A DNA stretch of 64,000 bases from JANQOH01 sp965243325 (GTDB lineage: Bacteria; Pseudomonadota; Alphaproteobacteria; UBA7887), in NCBI GenBank assembly GCA_965243325.1, contig CBDEUQ010000003.1, positions 186,001 through 250,000 on the forward strand, in the 5' to 3' direction. Positions 51,911-60,933 of this stretch are shown here, in pieces. A program made the position numbers and the translations under genes. The notes below the pieces were generated by a model. It was not told the DNA's origin. It searched no databases and worked only from the letters and a program-made list of their open reading frames with translations. The first letter of the stretch is position 1, and each line of letters begins with the position of its first letter.

Positions 51911-52690
51911 CTATTCGACGGCGCCGGCCGATTCGCCGAGCGCGGCGAGGAAGTGGCGGATGCGCGCCGCGTTGATGCCGACGTCCGAGCGGCCGACGCG
52001 GCTCTTGCTGCGCATGTCCACGAGCGACCCTTCGGCGCGCGGCGAAACGCGGATGACGATGTCGTCCTTGAAGCCGTAGAAGCGGCTGGTGGCGACGGCT
52101 TCGATCCGCAGCGCGTCGCGGTCGGCGTCGACGATGTCCCATTCCTCCAGGTCGGCAAGCGACAGCGCCTTGTCGAACGCCTCGGCCGGCGCGGAGGCGA
52201 CGCGCAGCGGCACGATGTCGGGGTAGCCGACGCGCTGCTGCAGGGCCACCTCCGCCCCCGGATGCTCGGGCGGATTTCTCGCACCCTCCGCCGTGCGCCG
52301 TTCGAGCAGCGCGGAGAACGCCGGCGGGTCGTCGAGATCGGTCGATATGTCGTGGATGAACGGACTGGTCCGCACGGTGTCGTACTGCACGCCGACGATC
52401 GCCGCCGCGGCGCCGCCGGCCAGGACGCCGAGCAGCGAGAAGACAAGTCCGCGCCGGGTGCCGCCGGGAAGCGAGGCGCCGACCCCCACCAGCCCGATGA
52501 CGAACGCGGCGGCGCCGGCAAGCGCGGCGTACTGGGTGATCGTCAGCAGCGCGAAGCCGTAATCCCAGTAGCCCTCGCGATATCCGTACGCGGCGGAGGC
52601 CAGTGCCGCGAGCGCCACGATGCCCGCGAGGAAGGCGAGCATGCCGAGCACGGTCAGTCGCGTGCCGCCGGGAACGCCGCGATTGTTCAT
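51911..52690 (-). CDS. DUF1499-domain membrane protein
   Basis: 259 residues. Three membrane helices near the N-terminus (about 13-35, 45-67, 79-100) are followed by a soluble DUF1499 domain beginning IHDISTDLDDPPAFSALLERR and ending SLVDMRSKSRVGRSDVGINAARIRHFLAALGE. Domain function is unknown; it is widespread in alphaproteobacteria. Its stop touches the aminopeptidase stop. It is upstream of ligA in the reverse sense but 46 bases away from that gene's end, so a separate unit is likely. Confidence 0.88.
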   Translation of the reverse strand: MNNRGVPGGTRLTVLGMLAFLAGIVALAALASAAYGYREGYWDYGFALLTITQYAALAGAAAFVIGLVGVGASLPGGTRRGLVFSLLGVLAGGAAAAIVGVQYDTVRTSPFIHDISTDLDDPPAFSALLERRTAEGARNPPEHPGAEVALQQRVGYPDIVPLRVASAPAEAFDKALSLADLEEWDIVDADRDALRIEAVATSRFYGFKDDIVIRVSPRAEGSLVDMRSKSRVGRSDVGINAARIRHFLAALGESAGAVE

Positions 52691-52736
52691 GATGCGCCCC
52701 TTCGAAACCGTCGGCGACCATTGTCCGGCGGTGCCG

Positions 52737-54818
52737 TCAACCGGTCAAGCGGCGCCACTCGTCCTCGCTCAGCACGACGACGCCGAGCCCGCGCGCCTTC
52801 GCGAGCTTCCCGCCGGCGTCGGCGCCGGCGACGACGTAGTCGGTCTTCGCCGACACCGATCCGGCGACCTTCGCGCCGGCGGCCAGCGCGGTGGCCTTGG
52901 CCTCGGCGCGGCCCATCGTCTCGAGCTTGCCGGTGAACACAACGGTCTTGCCCGACAGCGGCGAATCCTCGTTGGCGGCGGCGGCGTCCTCCACCGTCAC
53001 CTCCGCCGCGAGCGCGGCGACGGCATCCCGATTGCGCGGTTCGGCGAAGAACCCGACGATGTCGGCGGCGACCCTGGGGCCGATGCCGTCCACGGCGACG
53101 AGAGCCCGGTAGGCTTCGCTCTCGGGGTCGCGCGCTTCGTCGGCAGCGGCCAGGAGGCTGTCGAGCGAGCCGTACGTCTGCGCCAGCAGACGCGCGTTGG
53201 ACTGGCCGACCTGCCGGATTCCGAGGGCGTAGACGAAGCGTTCGAGCGCGATGCGCCGGCGGCCGGCGATCGCCGCCAGCAGGTTGCGCACCGAGGTTTC
53301 GCCCCAGCCGTCGCGCGCCGCGAGCGCCTCCGCGTGGGCGTTGAGGCGGAACAGGTCGGCTGGCTCGCGAACCAGCGAATCGCGCCAGAACGCCTCGATC
53401 TGGCGGCTGCCGAGGCCCTCGATGTCGAACGCGTCGCGGGCGACGAAGTGGCGCAGCCGCTCGACCGCCTGGGCATCGCAGACGAGGCCGCCGGTGCAGC
53501 GGCGCACCGCGCCACCGGCCTCGCGGACGGCGCTCGACCCGCACACCGGGCAGGCGTCGGGGAACGCGAAGGGGGCCGCGTCGTCCGGCCTCTTGCCGAG
53601 GTCGACCGCGATGATCTGGGGGATGACGTCGCCGGCCCGCCGCACCGTCACCGTGTCGCCCACGCGCACGTCCTTGCGGGCGATCTCGTCCTCGTTGTGC
53701 AGCGTCGCGCGCGATACCACGACGCCGCCGACGGTGACCGGATGGAGGGTCGCCACCGGCGTCAGCGCGCCGGTGCGGCCGACCTGGACGTCGATCGCCG
53801 CGAGCCGCGTCGTCGCCGTCTCGGCCGCGAACTTGTGCGCCACCGCCCAGCGCGGACTGCGGCTCGCGGCGCCGAGGCGCGCCTGCCAGTCGAGCCGGTC
53901 GACCTTGTAGACGACGCCGTCGAGGTCGAAGTCGAACCCGGCCCGGCGCGTCTCCATGCCGGCGTGGTAGGCGACGGCCTCGTCGACGCCGGCGCACCGC
54001 GCCGCCGGCTCGTTGAGCGCGAACCCCAGCCCGGCGAGGCGCGCCCGGGCCTCCCACGCGGTCGCGCCGAGGCCGGCCGACGCCTCACCCCAGGCGTAGG
54101 CGAAAAAGCGCAGGCGCCGCGCCTCCGTCACGCTCGCATCGAGCTGCCGCAGGCTTCCGGCGGCGGCGTTGCGCGGGTTGGCGTACAGCGGCTCTCCGGC
54201 CTCCGTGCGCGCGGCGTTGAGAGCCGCGAAGTCGCTCCTCGTCATGTAGACCTCGCCGCGCACTTCCAGAATCCGGGGCGGCTCCGCCGTCGCCAGCCGC
54301 GGCGGGATGTCGGCGACGGTGCGCACGTTGGCGGTCACGTCCTCGCCCTCGGTGCCGTCGCCGCGCGTCACCCCGGCGACCAGCGCGCCGTCTTCATACC
54401 GCAACGAGGCGGAGAGGCCGTCGATCTTCGGTTCGGCGACGAGCGCCACCGGGGCGTCGGCGGCAAGATCGAGGAAGCGGCGGACGCGGGCGGCGAACTC
54501 GCGCACGTCCGCCTCGTCGAACGCGTTGGCCAGCGACAGCATCGGCACCGCGTGGCGAATCCGGCGAAAGCCGCCGGCGGCCGGCGCGCCAACGCGCTCG
54601 GAGGGGCTGTCGGCGCGTTTGAGCGCCGGGAAGCGGGCTTCGATCGCCGCATTCCGCTTGTGCAGCGCGTCGTAGGCGGCATCGTCGATCTCGGGCGCGG
54701 CCTCGGTGTGATAGAGCGTGTCGTGACGGGCGATCTCCCCCGCCAGCCGCGCGAGCTCCGCCGCCGCCGTGTCGGCGTCGAGTTCGGCGACCGGCTTGTC
54801 GGCAGGAGCGCGGCTCAT
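52737..54818 (-). CDS. ligA: NAD-dependent DNA ligase
   Basis: 693 residues from ATG at 54818, overlapping the recN stop as ATGA. Domain order: Ia region (LARLAGEIARHDTLYHTEAAPEIDDAAYDALHKR), adenylation site lysine in LVAEPKIDGLSASLRYEDG, OB-fold, a four-Cys zinc finger (ACPVCGSS, RRCTGGLVCDAQ), helix-hairpin-helix repeats, and a BRCT domain (SGKTVVFTGKLETMGRAEAKATALAAGAKVAGSV). It seals nicks in replication and repair. Full length for the family and part of the bamD-recN-ligA cluster. Confidence 0.97.
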   Translation of the reverse strand: MSRAPADKPVAELDADTAAAELARLAGEIARHDTLYHTEAAPEIDDAAYDALHKRNAAIEARFPALKRADSPSERVGAPAAGGFRRIRHAVPMLSLANAFDEADVREFAARVRRFLDLAADAPVALVAEPKIDGLSASLRYEDGALVAGVTRGDGTEGEDVTANVRTVADIPPRLATAEPPRILEVRGEVYMTRSDFAALNAARTEAGEPLYANPRNAAAGSLRQLDASVTEARRLRFFAYAWGEASAGLGATAWEARARLAGLGFALNEPAARCAGVDEAVAYHAGMETRRAGFDFDLDGVVYKVDRLDWQARLGAASRSPRWAVAHKFAAETATTRLAAIDVQVGRTGALTPVATLHPVTVGGVVVSRATLHNEDEIARKDVRVGDTVTVRRAGDVIPQIIAVDLGKRPDDAAPFAFPDACPVCGSSAVREAGGAVRRCTGGLVCDAQAVERLRHFVARDAFDIEGLGSRQIEAFWRDSLVREPADLFRLNAHAEALAARDGWGETSVRNLLAAIAGRRRIALERFVYALGIRQVGQSNARLLAQTYGSLDSLLAAADEARDPESEAYRALVAVDGIGPRVAADIVGFFAEPRNRDAVAALAAEVTVEDAAAANEDSPLSGKTVVFTGKLETMGRAEAKATALAAGAKVAGSVSAKTDYVVAGADAGGKLAKARGLGVVVLSEDEWRRLTG

Positions 54819-56476
54819 GTCGGGGCCAGCAGCCGGTCGGCCGCGGCGCGCGCCTCGTCCGTGGTTTCGGCGCCGGACAGCATGCGGGCGATTTCCTCGC
54901 GCCGCGCCGCCGGCGGCAACGGCTCGGCGAACGTCGCCGTGCGCCCGCCCGCGGTGCGCTTGGCGATGCGGTAGTGATGGGCGGCGAGGGCCGCCACCTG
55001 CGGGTGGTGGGTCACGACGAGGACCTGGGCGCTCTCGGCGAGCCGGGCGAGACGGGTGCCGACCGCGTGGGCCACGGCGCCGCCGACGCCGGCGTCGATT
55101 TCGTCGAAGACCAGGCTCGGCGTCGCGTGTCTGCCGGCGAGCGCGGCGCAGAGCGCGAGCATGAAGCGCGACAGCTCGCCGCCCGAGGCCACCCGTTGCA
55201 GCGCGCCGGCGCGCGCCCCGAGGTTCGTCGCCACGCGGAAGCCGACACGCTCGGCGCCGCGGGCGCCCCGCGAACCGTCGTCGAGAGGCGCGAGGTCGAC
55301 GGAGAAGCGCGCCTGCGAAAGCCGGAGGGCGGAGAGCTCGCGTTCGATCGTACGCGTCAGCGCCCGTGCCGCCCGGCGGCGTCCGGCGGTGAGACCGGCC
55401 GCGGCGCGGTCGTATCCGGCGCACGCCTCGCGCGCCGCGGCGCGCAACCGCTCGACGCCGTCCTCGCCGTCCCGGATCGCGGCGAGGCGCGCGGCCAGCG
55501 CCTCGGCGACATCGGGCAGGCGGTCCACGTCGACGCGGTGCTTGCGCGCCGCCGCACGCAGCGCGAACAGGCGCGCCTCGACGGCATCGACGCGGCCGCT
55601 GTCGACCTCGAGGCCCGCTGCCGCCGCATCGAGGGCGGCCTCCGCTTCGGCCGCTTCGATCGCCGCCCGTTCGAACGCCGCCGAGAGCTCGTCGAGACGC
55701 CCGGCGGCGCGCGGCGCCGCGTCGTGGACGGCGCGTGCAGCGGCGGCAAGCGCCGCCTGCGGCTCCGCGGCCAGCGCCGCGGCGGCGGCGGCGAGCGCCT
55801 CGGCAACGCGCGCGCCCGCCATCAGGCCGGCGCGTTCGTCGGCCAGCCGCGCCTCCTCGCCGGCGGCCGGGGCCAGTGCGGCGAGCTCGTCGTGCTGACT
55901 CTGCAGAATCTCCCGATCGGCGGCGGCGGTGGCCGCCGCGTCGGTCGCCTCGGTGAGAGCGGCGGCGGCGGCGCGGCGGCGGTCGTGCGCCTCGGCGACT
56001 CGCGCCGCCTCGCGCGTCAGGCCGCCGAAGTCGTCGAGCGCGGCGCGGTGGCGCGCCGGGTCGAGGAGCCCGAGACGATCGTGCTGCCCGTAGATCTCGA
56101 GGACGCGTCCGCCGAACGCCGCCAGCGCCGACACCGTCGCCGGCCGGTCGTTGATGAAGGCGCGGCCGCGCCCGTCGCCGCCGACGCTGCGCCGCACGAT
56201 CGCCTCGCCGCCGCCGTCGTCGAAACCGCGTTCGGCAAGCCATTCCGCCGCCGGGCCGCCGGGCGCGAACGAGAACACCGCGTCCACCGTCGCCCGTTCG
56301 GCACCGGCGCGTATCATGTCGGCGCCGGCACGGCGGCCGAGCGCAAGGCCGAGGCCGTCAACGAGGATCGACTTGCCGGCGCCGGTCTCGCCGGTCAGCG
56401 CGCACAGGCCGGCGCCGAATGCGAGCTCGATCGATTCGACGACGACAAGATCGCGGATCGACAGGTGCCGCAGCAT
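54815..56476 (-). CDS. recN: DNA repair protein RecN
   Basis: 553 residues from ATG at 56476. SMC-like ATPase: Walker A in LCALTGETGAGKSILVDGLGLALG, the Q-loop-like LEIYGQHDRLGLLDPARHRAALD, a coiled-coil centre rich in Ala/Glu/Arg, and the signature plus Walker B in RVASGGELSRFMLALCAALAG and TPSLVFDEIDAGVGGAVAHAVGTRLA. It holds and aligns broken DNA ends, complementing AddAB. Overlaps ligA by 4 bases; bamD precedes it by 13 bases. Confidence 0.96.
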   Translation of the reverse strand: MLRHLSIRDLVVVESIELAFGAGLCALTGETGAGKSILVDGLGLALGRRAGADMIRAGAERATVDAVFSFAPGGPAAEWLAERGFDDGGGEAIVRRSVGGDGRGRAFINDRPATVSALAAFGGRVLEIYGQHDRLGLLDPARHRAALDDFGGLTREAARVAEAHDRRRAAAAALTEATDAAATAAADREILQSQHDELAALAPAAGEEARLADERAGLMAGARVAEALAAAAAALAAEPQAALAAAARAVHDAAPRAAGRLDELSAAFERAAIEAAEAEAALDAAAAGLEVDSGRVDAVEARLFALRAAARKHRVDVDRLPDVAEALAARLAAIRDGEDGVERLRAAAREACAGYDRAAAGLTAGRRRAARALTRTIERELSALRLSQARFSVDLAPLDDGSRGARGAERVGFRVATNLGARAGALQRVASGGELSRFMLALCAALAGRHATPSLVFDEIDAGVGGAVAHAVGTRLARLAESAQVLVVTHHPQVAALAAHHYRIAKRTAGGRTATFAEPLPPAARREEIARMLSGAETTDEARAAADRLLAPT

Positions 56477-56489
56477 CGCGGCCTGCGCG

Positions 56490-57299
56490 TCAGAACAGCC
56501 GCGCGAGCCAGGAACTCTCGCTGAGGCGCGGTTCCAGCTCGCGCTCGCGCAGGAGCGCGAACGCGTCGCGGTACCAGAGGCTGCCGGGAAAGTTGTGGCC
56601 GAGCACGGCGGCGGTCGCCTGCGCCTCGGTAACCACGCCGAGCGCGAGATAGCACTCGGTGAGACGCAGCAGCGCTTCCGGGATGTGACTCGTCGTCTGG
56701 TATTCGTCGATTACGTTGCGAAACCGGTTGATCGCCGCGAGATAGAACTCGAGATCCTGGTAGGTGCGTCCCACCTCCATCTCCTTGCCCGCGAGATGAT
56801 CGCGGACCAGGGATATCTTGAGCTCCACGTCGCGGGCGTACCGCGTGTCCGGGTAGCGCCGGCGCACCTCCTCGAAGGCGTCGTAGGCGAGCTCGGTCAT
56901 CCGCTGGTCGCGCCCCACGTCGCTGATGCGCTCGTAGTAGCTGAGGCCCACGAGATAGTGGGCGTAGGGCGTGTCCGCGTGCCCCGGGTGCAGTTCGATG
57001 AAGCGTTCGGCCGCTGCCACGGCGGCGTCGTAGGCGTTGTCCTTGTAGCTCGCGTAGGCCGCCATCAGTTGCGCCTTCGTCGCCCACACCGAGTAGGGGT
57101 GCTGGCGTTCGACCTCCTGAAAGGCGAGGGAGGCGGCCTCGTAGGCGCCGTCGAGAAGCTCGTCCATCGCCTCGTTGTAGAGATCCTCGACCGATCGTTC
57201 GACGTAGGCCACTTCGTCGTCGCCGGAGCACGCGGCGACCAGAAGCGCCGCCGCCGCGACCGCCGGACGCAGGACCGTCGAACCGGGCAATCTGAGCAT
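56490..57299 (-). CDS. bamD: Outer membrane assembly lipoprotein BamD
   Basis: 269 residues from ATG at 57299. Lipobox LLVAAC after a short signal peptide makes it a lipoprotein; the rest is tetratricopeptide repeats (YNEAMDELLDGAYEAASLAFQEVERQHPYSVWATKAQLMAAYASYKDNAYDAAVAAAERFIELHPGH). BamD sits in the BAM complex that inserts barrel proteins into the outer membrane. First gene of the bamD-recN-ligA run; lpxC, which often precedes it, is not present here. Confidence 0.95.
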   Translation of the reverse strand: MLRLPGSTVLRPAVAAAALLVAACSGDDEVAYVERSVEDLYNEAMDELLDGAYEAASLAFQEVERQHPYSVWATKAQLMAAYASYKDNAYDAAVAAAERFIELHPGHADTPYAHYLVGLSYYERISDVGRDQRMTELAYDAFEEVRRRYPDTRYARDVELKISLVRDHLAGKEMEVGRTYQDLEFYLAAINRFRNVIDEYQTTSHIPEALLRLTECYLALGVVTEAQATAAVLGHNFPGSLWYRDAFALLRERELEPRLSESSWLARLF

Positions 57300-57330
57300 G
57301 AAACCGGAACCTCCGCCTCGCCAATGCCGC

Positions 57331-57336
57331 ACTATA
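57331..57336 (-). promoter_or_regulatory. -10 element for the bamD-recN-ligA operon
   Basis: TATAGT on the minus strand, predicting a start near 57324 and a leader of about 25 bases. The -35 region 17 bases upstream is weak. Confidence 0.4.
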
Positions 57337-57384
57337 CCACGGTCGCATACCACGGAGGCGGTTGCCTCGGCGAGGCCGCGGGGC

Positions 57385-57414
57385 TTGACAAGCGATTTTG
57401 CCGGACCGCCTAAT
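57385..57414 (+). promoter_or_regulatory. Promoter of the exported cyclase gene
   Basis: TTGACA (57385-57390), the only perfect -35 noticed in the window, an 18-bp spacer and CCTAAT (57409-57414). The leader of about 70 bases contains GGGAGGAATGTG before the ATG. Confidence 0.5.
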
Positions 57415-57490
57415 GACAGCCGGCGGCACCTCGTCGCGGACGGCACTCCGCTGCGGCCGCCGTCGGTATACATCCCGTGGGAGGAATGTG

Positions 57491-58558
57491 ATGAGTAGTC
57501 TCAAATCTCTGGCCATCGCAGGCGTTGTCGGTGCTGCCGTGGCCTTTGCCGGCGGCGCGGCCGTCGCCGAATGCACGGCCGACAATCTCGACGGCTGCAT
57601 CGGCAAGCCGTGGGTCGACGGTGACGTCATGGAGACGCCGCTGGGGTCGAAGTGGTGGCCGCACCCGATGTGGGGCGAAGGCGACCAGGCCGGCTCGACC
57701 AACTGGTACAACCAGCCGGAAGTCGTGCTGCGCGCCATCGCCCAGATCAAGCAGGGCAAGACGATGAAGCTCGGCCACGAATACACCGGCGAGATGCCGC
57801 TGTTCGGCGCGCGCAAGTTCTCGCTGCGCATTCCGGGCACGCCCACCGGCGGCCCGTTCGGCCCCAACAAGATCATGTGGAACGACGAGTTCCTGTCCAC
57901 CGAGATCGGCCAGGTGGGAACGCAGTTCGACGGTCTCGGCCACATCGGCGTCCAGGTCGGCGCTGACGGCGACAAGAACGAGATGCGCTGGTACAACGGC
58001 TTCACGGCGGCCGAGATGGGCAACCCCTACGGCCTCAACAAGCTCGGTACCGAGCATCTGCGGCCGATCGTCGCGCGCGGCATTCTCATCGACGTTGCCG
58101 GCTATCGCGGCGTCGACGCGATGTTGAAGGGCGAAGTGATCACGATGGACGACGTGATGGGCGCGCTCGCCAAGCAGGGCATGAGCCAGTACGACCCGAT
58201 GCCCGGCGACGCGATCATCTTCCGCTCGGGCTGGGAGATGCACTGGAGCGATCCGCCGGCCTACAACGACGGCTGTCCCGGCATCGGCATGGAGGTCGCG
58301 CGCTGGGTCGCCGAGACCGTGCAGGCCGGCGTGACGGGCGGCGACACGTGGCCGGTTGACGCGGTGCCGAACCCGGATCCCGCGTGCGCGTTCTGCGTGC
58401 ACCAGTACCTGCAGACGCGCCACGGCATCGTCAATCAGGAGAACATGAAGCTCGCTGAGGCGGCGGCTGCCGGCGTCTTCAACTTCGCGTACTTCTACAG
58501 CCCGGTGCCGGTGAAGGGCGCCACCGGCTCCATCGGCGCCCCGGTCGCCATCTACTAG
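57491..58558 (+). CDS. Exported cyclase-family metallohydrolase (PF04199 type)
   Basis: 355 residues from ATG at 57491 with a strong GGGAGGA site. Signal peptide residues 1-27 (AIAGVVGAAVAFAGGAAVAE), then a cyclase/kynurenine-formamidase fold. The motif VGTQFDGLGHIG replaces HxGTHxDxxxH, as in the long cyclase subgroup. ILIDVAGYRGVD, MPGDAIIFRSGWEMHW and GIGMEVARWV also fit. Members hydrolyse amide or lactone bonds with a Mn/Zn centre. The signal peptide places it in the periplasm. It stands alone between its own promoter and a hairpin terminator, and its codons look well optimised, consistent with high expression. Substrate unknown. Confidence 0.88.
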   Translation: MSSLKSLAIAGVVGAAVAFAGGAAVAECTADNLDGCIGKPWVDGDVMETPLGSKWWPHPMWGEGDQAGSTNWYNQPEVVLRAIAQIKQGKTMKLGHEYTGEMPLFGARKFSLRIPGTPTGGPFGPNKIMWNDEFLSTEIGQVGTQFDGLGHIGVQVGADGDKNEMRWYNGFTAAEMGNPYGLNKLGTEHLRPIVARGILIDVAGYRGVDAMLKGEVITMDDVMGALAKQGMSQYDPMPGDAIIFRSGWEMHWSDPPAYNDGCPGIGMEVARWVAETVQAGVTGGDTWPVDAVPNPDPACAFCVHQYLQTRHGIVNQENMKLAEAAAAGVFNFAYFYSPVPVKGATGSIGAPVAIY

Positions 58559-58609
58559 TCCGACCGGACGCCGCGGCCGGGCTCGGACCGGCCGCCTACC
58601 GGACAAGCG

Positions 58610-58643
58610 CGGGGCGCGTCGAGAGGCGCGCCCCGTTCTTCTT
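58610..58643 (+). terminator. Rho-independent terminator of the cyclase gene
   Basis: A nine-base stem CGGGGCGCG (58610-58618) / CGCGCCCCG (58627-58635) with an 8-base loop is followed at once by TTCTTCTTT. It lies about 50 bases after the cyclase stop. Confidence 0.85.
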
Positions 58644-58717
58644 TGCCGACCGTCGCGCGCCTCCCGTTGCGGCGTGTATGCTCGCGCCGGGGGCGGACGA
58701 ACGCGGAGAGACGGGCG

Positions 58718-59209
58718 ATGCGAGGGACGGGCGACGACGATGGCGCGTACGCCGACGACCTCGTCGTCGGCGCGCGCTTCGTCTCGCCGGCGCGAACGGT
58801 GACCGAAGCCGACATCGCCGCCTTCGCCGGCCTGTCGGGTGACTACAACCGGCTGCACACCGATGCCGTCTACGCCGCCGCGAGCGGCTACGGGCAGCGC
58901 ATCGCGCACGGCCTGCTCGTGCTGTCGATCGTGTCCGGTCTCGGAACCCGGACGGCGCTGATGCGACGCATGGAGCCGTCCATCCTCGGACTGCTCAACG
59001 TCGACTGCCGCTGGCCGAACCCCACCTTCATCGGCGACACCCTGCACGTCGTGATCGAGGTCGCCGAGACGCGGCCGACGCGCAAGCCGGAGCGCGGAGT
59101 GGTCGTTCTTCGCCGCTCGGCCGTCAACCAGCGCGGCGAGACCGTCCTGGAAAGCGCGTGGACGCTGCTCGTGCGCAACCGCCCGCGGCAGGGGACGGAT
59201 GGCGGCTAG
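58718..59209 (+). CDS. MaoC-like dehydratase
   Basis: 163 residues from ATG at 58718 (GGAGAG upstream; the frame extends back without homology). Hot-dog domain with DLVVGARFVSPARTVTEADIAAFAGLSGDYNRLHTDAVYAAASGYGQRIAHGLLVLSIVSGL and CRWPNPTFIGDTLHVVIEVAETR. The Asp/His pair is in SGDYNRLHTD. It hydrates or dehydrates a CoA-bound acid. It is the second MaoC-type gene in the window, and only distantly similar to the one at 46843. Its neighbours (a terminator before, DUF1491 after) give no pathway. Confidence 0.88.
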   Translation: MRGTGDDDGAYADDLVVGARFVSPARTVTEADIAAFAGLSGDYNRLHTDAVYAAASGYGQRIAHGLLVLSIVSGLGTRTALMRRMEPSILGLLNVDCRWPNPTFIGDTLHVVIEVAETRPTRKPERGVVVLRRSAVNQRGETVLESAWTLLVRNRPRQGTDGG

Positions 59210-59293
59210 CGCGCGGCTCCGCCCCGCCGTCGCTGGTCCACTCCCCGGCCGCGCCGATGAACGGCCGGCGACACGCGAAACGGGCCGGGTGGC

Positions 59294-59632
59294 GTGAGCG
59301 ACGACCGGCTTCCCGCCGAGGTGTGGATCATGGCCCACGTCCGGCGCTGCGTTGCCGAGGCCGTGCCGGTCTACGTCGCCCGCCGCGGCGATGCGTCGGG
59401 CGGCTCGCTCGTGCTCAAGCTCAACCAGGGCGAGACCGGCTGCCGCATTCTCACGCGCACCCGCGACGCCGGCGGCAGTCTCGCCTGGCTCGCCGCCTTC
59501 GACGACGCGCCGGTCGCCGAAGACGAGGCGGACGCCTACATCGCGCGCGCGGTCGGGCGAGACCCGGATCTGTGGGTCGTCGAGATCGAACACCGCGAAG
59601 GCTGGCACCCGTTCGGCGGACGCACGCTGTGA
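59294..59632 (+). CDS. DUF1491 family protein
   Basis: 112 residues from a GTG at 59294. The family pattern LPAEVWIMAHVRRCVAEAVPVYVARRGDASGGSLVLKLNQGETGCRILTRTRD and DPDLWVVEIEHREGWHPFGG is clear. Function unknown; the family is mostly alphaproteobacterial and often adjacent to other small conserved genes. Converges on the YggS gene with a gap of 7 bases. Confidence 0.85.
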   Translation: MSDDRLPAEVWIMAHVRRCVAEAVPVYVARRGDASGGSLVLKLNQGETGCRILTRTRDAGGSLAWLAAFDDAPVAEDEADAYIARAVGRDPDLWVVEIEHREGWHPFGGRTL

Positions 59633-59639
59633 GACCGGA

Positions 59640-60320
59640 TCAGCGCCGCGCGCGGGGGCCGAAGATCGCCGTGCCGACGCGCACGTGGGTGGCGCCGCGG
59701 GCGATGGCCGCCTCGAAGTCCGCCGTCATCCCCATGCTCAGACAGGGCAGGCCGTGACGACCGGCGAGCCGCCGCAGGAGATCGAAATGCGGCGCCGGAT
59801 CCTCTCCGTGCGGCGGCAGGCACATCAGACCCGCGACCGGCAGCGCGTATTCGTCCCGGCATGCCTCGATGAACGCGTCCGCCCCGGCCACGGACACGCC
59901 CGACTTCTGCGCCTCGGCGCCGGTGTTGACCTCGACGTAGCACGGCAGGCGGCGGCCCGAGCGGTCGAACTCGCGCGCCAGCGCCGCCGCGAGCCGCGGC
60001 CGGTCGACGGTCTCGATCACGTCGAACACGGCGACGGCGTCGCGCACCTTGTTGGTCTGCAGCGGGCCGATCAGATGCAGCTCGACGTCCGCCGCCGCGG
60101 CCCTCAGCGGCGGCCACTTGGCCGCCGCCTCCTGGACCCGGTTCTCGCCGAAGGCGCGTTGCCCGGCGGCCAGCGCCGGCCGGACGCGCTCGGCGCCGAA
60201 CGTCTTCGGCACCGCCACCAGAGTGACCGCGCCCTCGTCGCGCCCGGCCGCCGTGGCCGCGGCACCGATGCGCCGCCGCACCGCGGCGAGATTGCCGGCA
60301 ACGTCGACTGTCTGGACCAT
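59640..60320 (-). CDS. PLP homeostasis protein (YggS/PROSC family)
   Basis: 226 residues from ATG at 60320. Single TIM-barrel domain without the C-terminal racemase part; PLP lysine in VTLVAVPKTFGAERV, then FGENRVQEA, VELHLIGPLQTNKVRDAVAVFDVIETVDR, GRRLPCYVEVNTGAEAQKSGV, SMGMTADFEAAIARGATHVRVGTAIFG. It buffers pyridoxal 5'-phosphate and has no known catalysis. The start is divergent from the ThiE-like gene with about 34 bases between. Confidence 0.94.
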   Translation of the reverse strand: MVQTVDVAGNLAAVRRRIGAAATAAGRDEGAVTLVAVPKTFGAERVRPALAAGQRAFGENRVQEAAAKWPPLRAAAADVELHLIGPLQTNKVRDAVAVFDVIETVDRPRLAAALAREFDRSGRRLPCYVEVNTGAEAQKSGVSVAGADAFIEACRDEYALPVAGLMCLPPHGEDPAPHFDLLRRLAGRHGLPCLSMGMTADFEAAIARGATHVRVGTAIFGPRARR

Positions 60321-60354
60321 GGCAAACGACCGATCCGCGCGTAGAACCCGGAGC

Positions 60355-60927
60355 GTGAGCCTAGCGAGGCACGCGCGCCGGCTCAATCGGCGCGCGCCGC
60401 ACCTGCCGGCGGCGATCATGATCGTCGAGCGCGGCCGCGTCGCCGACCCGCTTCCCGCGGTTCGCCGCCTGCCGGCGCGTTCCGGCGTCCTGCTGCGCGA
60501 CTACGGCGCCGGCGACCGGCCGTCTTTCGCGCGCGCCCTCGCTACGCTGTGCCGGCGCCGGCGCCTGAAGTTTCTCGTCGCCGGCGACTGGCGGCTCGCC
60601 GCGCGCCTCGGCGCCGGGCTCCACATGCCCGAGGCGCTGGCGCGGCGGCGGCGCGGCTGCCGCTGGCGGACCGCCGCCGCCCACGGCCGCGCGGGCATCG
60701 AGCGCGCCGCGCGCGCCGGCGCCGACGCGGCGCTGCTGTCGCCGGTGTTTCCCACCGCAAGCCATCCCGGCGCGCGCCCGCTCGGTCCCGTCCGCTTCGC
60801 CGCCCTGGTGCGGACGGCGCGGGTTCCGGTCTACGCCCTCGGCGGCGTCGACGCGGCGCGGGCGCGCCGGCTCGCGGGAACGGGCGCCTGCGGCATCGCC
60901 GCCATCGGCGCCTTCGCCGCCGACTGA
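60355..60927 (+). CDS. ThiE/TenI-like thiamine phosphate synthase family protein
   Basis: 190 residues from a GTG at 60355 with CGGAG before it; an ATG at 60418 would cut the first helix. TIM-barrel family: SGVLLRDYGAGDRPSFARALATLC, LKFLVAGDWRLAARLGAGLHMPEAL, AGADAALLSPVFPTASHPGARPLGPVRFAALVR, VPVYALGGVDAARARRLAGTGACGIAAIGAF. The SPVF-PT-S segment matches the ThiE pyrophosphate loop loosely, but ThiE's usual DYxGxGP is AALLSP, so catalytic competence is uncertain. No other thiamine genes lie nearby. It converges on gcrA with a 6-base gap. Confidence 0.8.
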   Translation: MSLARHARRLNRRAPHLPAAIMIVERGRVADPLPAVRRLPARSGVLLRDYGAGDRPSFARALATLCRRRRLKFLVAGDWRLAARLGAGLHMPEALARRRRGCRWRTAAAHGRAGIERAARAGADAALLSPVFPTASHPGARPLGPVRFAALVRTARVPVYALGGVDAARARRLAGTGACGIAAIGAFAAD

Positions 60928-60933
60928 AGAGGC

